Assembly (NCBI GenBank): GCA_964036665.1
Contig: OZ038530.1
Span: 1,054,001-1,118,000 of the forward strand
Source of the DNA: Gordius sp. MW1
Taxonomy: Eukaryota > Nematomorpha > Gordioida > Gordea > Gordiidae
Reading direction: 5' to 3'
DNA length: 64,000 bases
Below, in pieces: positions 56,309 through 64,000 of the stretch. Made by a program: the position numbers and the translations under genes. The notes under the pieces are model-generated. The model ran no database searches. It was given only the letters and a program-made list of their open reading frames with translations, and was not told where the DNA came from. Within the stretch, counting starts at the first letter, position 1. Each line of letters begins with the position of its first letter.

Positions 56309-59300
56309 TGTCCGTCCGTTGTCCTTTCGTTGTCCGTCCGTTGTCCGCCCGTTGTCCTTCCGTTGTCCGCCCGTTGTCCGTCCGTTGTCCGTCCGTTGTC
56401 CGCCCGTTGTCCTTCCGTTGTCCTTCCGTTGTCCTTCCGTTGTCCGTCCGTTGTCCGTCTGATGTCCTTTTGTTGTCCGTCCGTTGTCCGTCCGTTGTCC
56501 TTCCGTTGTCACTCCGTTGTCCGCCCGTTGTCCGCCCGTTGTCCGTCCGTTGTCCGCCCGTTGTCCTTCCGTTGTCCGCCCATTGTCCGTCCGTTGTCCG
56601 TCCGTTGTCCGTCCGTTGTCCGTCTGTTGTCCTTTCGTTGTCCGCCCGTTGTCCGTCCGTTGTCCGTCCGTTGTCCGTCCGTTGTCCGTCCGTTGTCCGC
56701 CCGTTGTCCTTCCGTTGTCCGTTCGTTGTCCGTTCGTTGTCCGTCTGATGTCATTTTGTTGTCCGTCCGTTGTCCGCCCGTTGTCCGTCCGTTGTCCGTT
56801 CGTTGTCCGTTCGTTGTCCGCCCGTTGTCCGTCTGATGTCCTTCCGTTATCCGTCCGTTGTCCGTCCGTTGTCCGTCTGATGTCCTTCCGTTGTCCGTCC
56901 GTTGTCCGCCCGTTGTCCTTCCGTTGTCCGTCCGTTGTCCGTCCGTTGTCCGTCCGTTGTCCGTCGGTTGTCCGTCTGATGTCCTTCCGTTGTCCGTGCG
57001 TTGTCCGTCCCTTGTCCGTCTGATGTCCTTCCGTTGTCCGTCCGTTGTCCGTCCGTTGTCCATCCGTTGTCCGCCCGTTGTCCGTCCGTTGTCCGTCCGT
57101 TGTCCGCCCGTTGTCCTTCCGTTGTCCTTCCGTTGTCCTTCCGTTGTACGTCCGTTGTCCGTCTGATGTCATTTTGTTGTCCGTCCGTTGTCCGCCCGTT
57201 GTCCATCCGTTGTCCTTCCGTTGTCCTTCCGTTGTCCTTCCGTTGTCCGTCCGTTGTCCGTCCGTTGTCCTTCCGTTGTCCGTCCGTTGTCCGTCTGATG
57301 TCCTTTTGTTGTCCGTCCGTTGTCCGTCCGTTGTCCTTCCGTTGTCACTCCGTTATCCGCCCGTTGTCCGCCCGTTGTCCGTCCGTTGTCCGCCCGTTGT
57401 CCTTCCGTTGTCCGCCCATTGTCCGTCCGTTGTCCGTCCGTTGTCCGTCCGTTGTCCGTTCGTTGTCCGTTCGTTGTCCGCCCGTTGTCCGTCTGATGTC
57501 CTTCCGTTATCCGTCCGTTGTCCGTCCGTTGTCCGTCTGATGTCCTTCCGTTGTCCGTCCGTTGTCCGCCCGTTGTCCTTCCGTTGTCCGTCCGTTGTCC
57601 GTCCGTTGTCCGTCTGATGTCCTTTTGTTGTCCGTCCGTTGTCCGCCCGTTGTCCATCCGTTGTCCGCCTGTTGTCCGTCCGTTGTCCGTCCGTTGTCCG
57701 CCCGTTGTCCTTCCGTTGTCCTTCCGTTGTCCTTCCGTTGTCCGCCCGTTGTCCGCCCGTTGTCCTTCCGTTGTCCGCCCATTGTCCGTCCGTTGTCCGT
57801 CCGTTGTCCGTCCGTTGTCCTTCCGTTGTCCTTCCGTTGTCCTTCCGTTGTCCTTCCGTTGTCCTTCCGTTGTACGTCCGTTGTCCGTCTGATGTCATTT
57901 TGTTGTCCGTCCGTTGTCCGCCCGTTGTCCATCCGTTGTCCTTCCGTTGTCCTTCCGTTGTCCTTCCGTTGTCCGTCCGTTGTCCGTCCGTTGTCCTTCC
58001 GTTGTCCGTCCGTTGTCCGTCCGTTTTCCTTCCGTTGTCCGTCAGATGTCCTTTTGTTGTCTGTCCGTTGTCCGTTCGTTGTCCGTTCGTTGTCCGCCCG
58101 TTGTCCTTCCGTTGTCCTTCCGTTGTCCGTCCGTTGTCCGTCCGTTGTCCTTCCGTTGTCCGTCTGATGTCCTTTTGTTGTCTGTCCGTTGTCCGTTCGT
58201 TGTCCGTTCGTTGTCCGTCCGTTGTCCGTCCGTTGTCCTTCCGTTGTCCTTCCGTTGTCCTTCCGTTGTCCGTTAGTTGTGCGTCTGATGTCATTTTGTT
58301 GTCCGTCCGTTGTCCGTCCGTTGTCCGTTTGTTGTCCGTCCGTTGTCCGTCTGATGTCCTTTTGTTGTCTATCCGTTGTCCGTTCGTTGTCCGTTCGTTG
58401 TCCGTTCGTTGTCCGTTCGTTGTCCGTCTGATGTCCTTTTGTTGTCCTTCCGTTGTCCGTCCGTTGTCCGTTTGATGTCCTTTTGTTGTCCGTCCGTTGT
58501 CCGTCCGTTGTCCTTGCGTTGTCCTTCCGTTGTCCGCCCGTTGTCCGTTCGTTGTCCGTCCGTTGTCCTTTCGTTGTCCGCCCGTTGTCCGTCCGTTGTC
58601 CGTCCGTTGTCCGTCCGTTGTCCGCCCGTTGTCCTTCCGTTGTCCTTCCGTTGTCCGTCTGTTGTCCTTTCGTTGTCCGCCCGTTGTCCGCCCGTTGTCC
58701 GTCCGTTGTCCGTCCGTTGTCCGCCCGTTGTCCTTCCGTTGTCCTTCCGTTGTCCTTCCGTTGTCCGTCCGTTGTCCGTCTGATGTCCTTTTGTTGTCCG
58801 TCCGTTGTCCGTCCGTTGTCCTTCCGTTGTCACTCCGTTGTCCGCCCGTTGTCCGCCCGTTGTCCGTCCGTTGTCCGCCCGTTGTCCTTCCGTTGTCCGC
58901 CCATTGTCCGTCCGTTGTCCGTCCGTTGTCCGTCCGTTGTCCGCCCGTTGTCCTTCCGTTGTCCGCCCATTGTCCGTCCGTTGTCCGTTCGTTGTCCGTC
59001 GGTTGTCCGTCTGATGTCCTTCCGTTGTCCGTGCGTTGTCCGTCCCTTGTCCGTCTGATGTCCTTCCGTTGTCCGTCCGTTGTCCGTCCGTTGTCCGCCC
59101 GTTGTCCGCCCGTTGTCCGTTCGTTGTCCGTTCGTTGTCCGTCTGATGTCATTTTGTTGTCCGTCCGTTGTCCGCCCGTTGTCCGTCCGTTGTCCGTTCG
59201 TTGTCCGTTCGTTGTCCGCCCGTTGTCCGTCTGATGTCCTTCCGTTATCCGTCCGTTGTCCGTCCGTTGTCCGTCTGATGTCCTTCCGTTGTCCGTCCGT

Positions 59301-62300
59301 TGTCCGCCCGTTGTCCTTTCGTTGTCCGTCCGTTGTCCGCCCGTTGTCCTTCCGTTGTCCGCCCGTTGTCCGTCCGTTGTCCGTCCGTTGTCCGCCCGTT
59401 GTCCTTCCGTTGTCCTTCCGTTGTCCTTCCGTTGTCCGTCCGTTGTCCGTCTGATGTCCTTTTGTTGTCCGTCCGTTGTCCGTCCGTTGTCCTTCCGTTG
59501 TCACTCCGTTGTCCGCCCGTTGTCCGCCCGTTGTCCGTCCGTTGTCCGCCCGTTGTCCTTCCGTTGTCCGCCCATTGTCCGTCCGTTGTCCGTCCGTTGT
59601 CCGTCCGTTGTCCGTCTGTTGTCCTTTCGTTGTCCGTCTGATGTCCTTCCGTTGTCCGTCCGTTGTCCGCCCGTTGTCCTTCCGTTGTCCTTCCGTTGTC
59701 CTTCCGTTGTCCTTCCGTTGTCCGTCCGTTGTCCGTCTGATGTCATTTTGTTGTCCGTCCGTTGTCCGCCCGTTGTCCGTCCGTTGTCCGTTCGTTGTCC
59801 GTTCGTTGTCCGCCCGTTGTCCGTCTGATGTCCTTCCGTTATCCGTCCGTTGTCCGTCCGTTGTCCGTCTGATGTCCTTCCGTTGTCCGTCCGTTGTCCG
59901 CCCGTTGTCCTTCCGTTGTCCGTCCGTTGTCCGTCCGTTGTCCGTCTGATGTCCTTTTGTTGTCCGTCCGTTGTCCGCCCGTTGTCCATCCGTTGTCCGC
60001 CTGTTGTCCGTCCGTTGTCCGTCCGTTGTCCGCCCGTTGTCCTTCCGTTGTCCTTCCGTTGTCCTTCCGTTGTCCGCCCGTTGTCCGCCCGTTGTCCTTC
60101 CGTTGTCCGCCCATTGTCCGTCCGTTGTCCGTCCGTTGTCCGTCCGTTGTCCTTCCGTTGTCCTTCCGTTGTCCTTCCGTTGTCCTTCCGTTGTCCTTCC
60201 GTTGTACGTCCGTTGTCCGTCTGATGTCATTTTGTTGTCCGTCCGTTGTCCGCCCGTTGTCCATCCGTTGTCCTTCCGTTGTCCTTCCGTTGTCCTTCCG
60301 TTGTCCGTCCGTTGTCCGTCCGTTGTCCTTCCGTTGTCCGTCCGTTGTCCGTCCGTTTTCCTTCCGTTGTCCGTCAGATGTCCTTTTGTTGTCTGTCCGT
60401 TGTCCGTTCGTTGTCCGTTCGTTGTCCGCCCGTTGTCCTTCCGTTGTCCTTCCGTTGTCCGTCCGTTGTCCGTCCGTTGTCCTTCCGTTGTCCGTCTGAT
60501 GTCCTTTTGTTGTCTGTCCGTTGTCCGTTCGTTGTCCGTTCGTTGTCCGTCCGTTGTCCGTCCGTTGTCCTTCCGTTGTCCTTCCGTTGTCCTTCCGTTG
60601 TCCGTTAGTTGTGCGTCTGATGTCATTTTGTTGTCCGTCCGTTGTCCGTCCGTTGTCCGTTTGTTGTCCGTCCGTTGTCCGTCTGATGTCCTTTTGTTGT
60701 CTATCCGTTGTCCGTTCGTTGTCCGTTCGTTGTCCGTTCGTTGTCCGTTCGTTGTCCGTTCGTTGTCCGTTCGTTGTCCGTCTGATGTCCTTTTGTTGTC
60801 CTTCCGTTGTCCGTCCGTTGTCCGTTTGATGTCCTTTTGTTGTCCGTCCGTTGTCCGTCCGTTGTCCTTGCGTTGTCCTTCCGTTGTCCGCCCGTTGTCC
60901 GTTCGTTGTCCGTCCGTTGTCCTTTCGTTGTCCGCCCGTTGTCCGTCCGTTGTCCGTCCGTTGTCCGTCCGTTGTCCGCCCGTTGTCCTTCCGTTGTCCT
61001 TCCGTTGTCCGTCTGTTGTCCTTTCGTTGTCCGCCCGTTGTCCGTCCGTTGTCCGTCCGTTGTCCGTCCGTTGTCCGCCCGTTGTCCTTCCGTTGTCCGT
61101 CCGTTGTCCTTCCGTTGTCCGTCCGTTGTCCGTCCGTTGTCCGTCCGTTGTCCTTCCGTTGTCCGCCCGTTGTCCGTTCGTTGTCCGTTCGTTGTCCGTT
61201 CGTTGTCCGTCTGATGTCCTTTTGTTGTCCTTCCGTTGTCCGTCCGTTGTCCGTCTGATGTCCTTCCGTTGTCCGTCCGTTGTCCGCCCGTTGTCATTCC
61301 GTTGTCCTTCCGTTGTCCGTCCGTTGTCCGCCCGTTGTCCTTCCGTTGTCCTTCCGTTGTCCGTCCGTTGTCCTTCCGTTGTCCGTCCGTTGTCCGTCTG
61401 ATGTCCTTCCGTTGTCCGTCCGTTGTCCGCCCGTTGTCCTTCCGTTGTCCTTCCGTTGTCCTTCCGTTGTCCTTCCGTTGTCCTTCCGTTGTCCGTCCGT
61501 TGTCCGTCTGATGTCATTTTGTTGTCCGTCCGTTGTCCGCCCGTTGTCCATCCGTTGTCCTTCCGTTGTCCTTCCGTTGTCCTTCCGTTGTCCGTCCGTT
61601 GTCCGCCCGTTGTCCTTCCGTTGTCCTTCCGTTGTCCGTCAGATGTCCTTTTGTTGTCTGTCCGTTGTCCGTTCGTTGTCCGTTCGTTGTCCGTCCGTTG
61701 TCCGCCCTTTGTCCTTCCGTTGTCCTTCCGTTGTCCGTCCGTTGTCCGTCCGTTGTCCTTCCGTTGTCCGTCAGATGTCCTTTTGTTGTCTGTCCGTTGT
61801 CCGTTTGTTGTCCGTTCGTTGTCCGTCCGTTGTCCTTCCGTTGTCCTTCCGTTGTCCGTTCGTTGTCCGTCCGTTGTCCGTCCGTTGTCCTTCCGTTGTC
61901 CGTCCGTTGTCCGTCCGTTGTCCGTCCGTTGTCCGTCCGTTGTCCGTCCGTTGTCCGTCTGATGTCCTTCCGTTGTCCGTCCGTTGTCCGCCCGTTGTCC
62001 TTCCGTTGTCCTTCCGTTGTCCTTCCGTTGTCCTTCCGTTGTCCTTCCGTTGTACGTCCGTTGTCCGTCTGATGTCATTTTGTTGTCCGTCCGTTGTCCG
62101 CCCGTTGTCCATCCGTTGTCCTTCCGTTGTCCGTCTGATGTCATTTTGTTGTCCGTCCGTTGTCCGTCCGTTGTCCGTCCGTTGTCCGTTCGTTGTCCGT
62201 CCGTTGTCCGTCTGATGTCCTTTTGTTGTCTGTCCGTTGACCGTTCGTTGTCCGTTCGTTGTCCGTTCGTTGTCCGTCTGATGTCCTTTTGTTGTCCTTC

Positions 62301-62659
62301 CGTTGTCCGTCCGTTGTCCGTCTGATGTCCGCTCGTTGTCCTTCCGTTGTCCGTCCGTTGTCCGCCCGTTGTCCTTCCGTTGTCCTTCCGTTGTCCGTCC
62401 GTTGTCCTTCCGTTGTCCGTCCGTTGTCCGTCTGATGTCCTTTTGTTGTCCGTCCGTTGTCCGTCTGATGTCCTTTTGTTGTCCTTCCGTTGTCCGTCCG
62501 TTGTCCGTCTGATGTCCTTCCGTTGTCCATCCGTTGTCCGTCCCTTGTCCATCTGATGTCCTTCCGTTGTCCGTCCGTTGTCCGTCTGATGTCCTTCCGT
62601 TGTCCGTCCGTTGTCCGTCCGTTGTCCGTCTGATGTCCTTCCGTTGTCCGTCCGTTGTC
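53333..62659 (+). repeat. 11-bp satellite array, S18
   Basis: The longest uninterrupted array, 9.3 kb. It combines the end of the second 5762-bp unit with segments matching 41.6-44.8 kb (offset 16318) and an internal tandem pair at 2332 bp (57518 with 59850). No gene is seen. Confidence 0.95.
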
Positions 62660-63230
62660 CATCAGGAGGCTACAAGTTTGAATCCCGGAGAGTATTCTGT
62701 TCTTGTTAATAACATTGATAATATGACTTTTTAGCCGTCCGCTGAAATTTTCACGAAGCCTATATGGTTGAACAAACAAATTTAAAAAATTTTCAAGTCG
62801 AAAAAATTTTTTTTTTCGGAATTCACCTCTGATATCGAAAATTTTCATGAGGCCTATATGGTGTTACAAAAAAATTGAAAAAATTTTGAGGTCGAAAAAA
62901 TATTTTCTGAACAAAAAAATTTTTTTTACGGAATTCACTTCTGATATCAAAAATTTTCATGAGGCCTATATGGTTGAACAAAAAAATGGAAAAAAATTTG
63001 AGGTCGAAAAAAATATTTTTTGATAAAAAAAATTTAATAAATTGCATAGCACGGAGGGACGACGGAGGGACGACGGACGGACGACGGACGGACGACGGAG
63101 AGACGACGGAGGGAGGACGGACGGACAACGGAGGGACGACGGACCGTCCGTTGTCCGTCAGGAGGCAACAAGTTTGAATCCGTGAGAGTATTCTGTTGAT
63201 AATATGACTTTTTGGCCGTCCGCTGGCTAC
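62660..63230 (+). repeat. J module M11 (three AT subrepeats)
   Basis: The module is 571 bp, like M9 and M10 but with private substitutions (AACAAACAAATT in the first subrepeat, CTGAACAAAAAAATT in the second). Confidence 0.9.
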
Positions 63231-64000
63231 GTCCGTTGTCCGTCCGTTGTCCGCCCGTTGTCCGTCTGTTGTCCGTCCGTTGTCCGTCCTTTGTCCGTTC
63301 GTTGTCCGTTCGTTGTCCTTCCGTTGTTCTTCCGTTGTCCTTCCGTTGTCCGTCCGTTGTCCGTCTGATGTCCTTCCGTTGTCCGTCCGTTGTCCGTCCG
63401 TTGTCCGCCCGTTGTCCTTCCGTTGTCCGTCCGTTGTCCTTCCGTTGTCCGTCCGTTGTCCTTCCGTTGTCCGTCCGTTGTCCTTCCGTTGTCCGTCCGT
63501 TGTCCGTCCGTTGTCCGTCTGATGTCCTTTTGTTGTCCTTCCGTTGTCCGTCCGTTGTCCGTCTGATGTCCTTCCGTTGTCCATCCGTTGTCCGTCCCTT
63601 GTCCGTCTGATGTCCTTCCGTTGTCCGTCCGTTGTCCGTCCCTTGTCCGTTTGATGTCCTTCCGTTGTCCGTCCGTTGTCCGTCCGTTGTCCGCCCGTTG
63701 TCCTTCCGTTGTCCTTCCGTTGTCCGTCCGTTGTCCGTCTGATGTCCTTCCGTTGTCCGTCCGTTGTCCGTCCGTTGTCCGTCCGTTGTCCGTCCGTTGT
63801 CCTTCCGTTGTCCGTCCGTTGTCCTTCCGTTGTCCGTCCGTTGTCCGTCTGATGTCCTTTTGTTGTCCGTCCGTTGTCCGTCCGTTGTCCGTCCCTTGTC
63901 CGTCTGATGTCCTTTTGTTGTCCGTCCGTTGTCCGTTCGTTGTCCGTTCGTTGTCCGTTCGTTGTCCTTCCGTTGTCCGTCCGTTGTCCGTCTGATGTCC
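63231..64000 (+). repeat. 11-bp satellite array, S19 (runs off the window)
   Basis: Array following M11 with the same unit order as the starts of S17 and the array after M10. It is cut by the window end. No gene is seen. Confidence 0.95.

Overview
The window is satellite DNA from a eukaryote, most likely an animal; I cannot name the species. About 50.6 kb of the 64 kb (79%) is one 11-bp tandem repeat, consensus GTCCGTCCGTT, with a limited set of variants (GTCCTTCCGTT, GTCCGCCCGTT, GTCCGTTCGTT, GTCCGTCTGAT, GTCCTTTTGTT and others). The array reads as GGACAACGGAC on the + strand from 1393 to about 6140, and as GTCCGTCCGTT on the + strand from there to the end. No ordinary gene is present. Very long open frames run through the array only because the 11-mer rarely makes a stop codon; they should not be annotated as genes. 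The eukaryotic call rests on hAT-family transposase remnants with a likely intron and an AATAAA signal, and on the satellite architecture.

Two kinds of AT-rich island interrupt the array. The first is a family of about 1.43-kb non-autonomous hAT transposons: A 1-1392 (minus, cut by the window edge), B 10593-12018, C 16316-17740, D 28875-30301, E 33413-34842, and F 37984-38422 (truncated). They have 16-bp terminal inverted repeats beginning CAGGG, and D and E have perfect 8-bp target duplications (GCCCGTTG). Each full copy keeps a short N-terminal reading frame and a C-terminal frame resembling the hAT dimerisation domain; the catalytic middle is missing. The second is a composite 'J module' of 458-593 bp, present 11 times plus two partial copies. 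It has two direct copies of a tag with a tRNA B-box-like motif and a T5 run. Between them lie two or three copies of a 94-112 bp A-tract-rich subrepeat, a short 11-mer array in inverted orientation, and a 13-bp-stem hairpin.

Large-scale layout: 1-11984 is an almost perfect inverted repeat (arms 1-5295 and 6128-11984, loop 832 bp). The arms differ in length by exactly one 561-bp tandem duplication and one single-base deletion. From 6.16 kb rightward the array is built from nested direct duplications: 6.2-12.0 kb repeats as 12.4-17.7 kb, an 1837-bp doublet lies at 20.8-24.5 kb, units of about 4.55 kb carry D, E and F, and a 5762-bp doublet lies at 44.8-56.3 kb with a further partial copy running to the window end. 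hAT copies occur only left of 38.4 kb, while J modules continue to the end. All hAT copies sit in the same 11-mer context, so a single insertion was copied together with the satellite rather than many independent transpositions.

The most notable points are the palindrome and its break at a J-module hairpin, the J module as a possible orientation switch and Pol III-like element, the co-amplified hAT family, and the CpG-dense, nearly A-free strand of the satellite.
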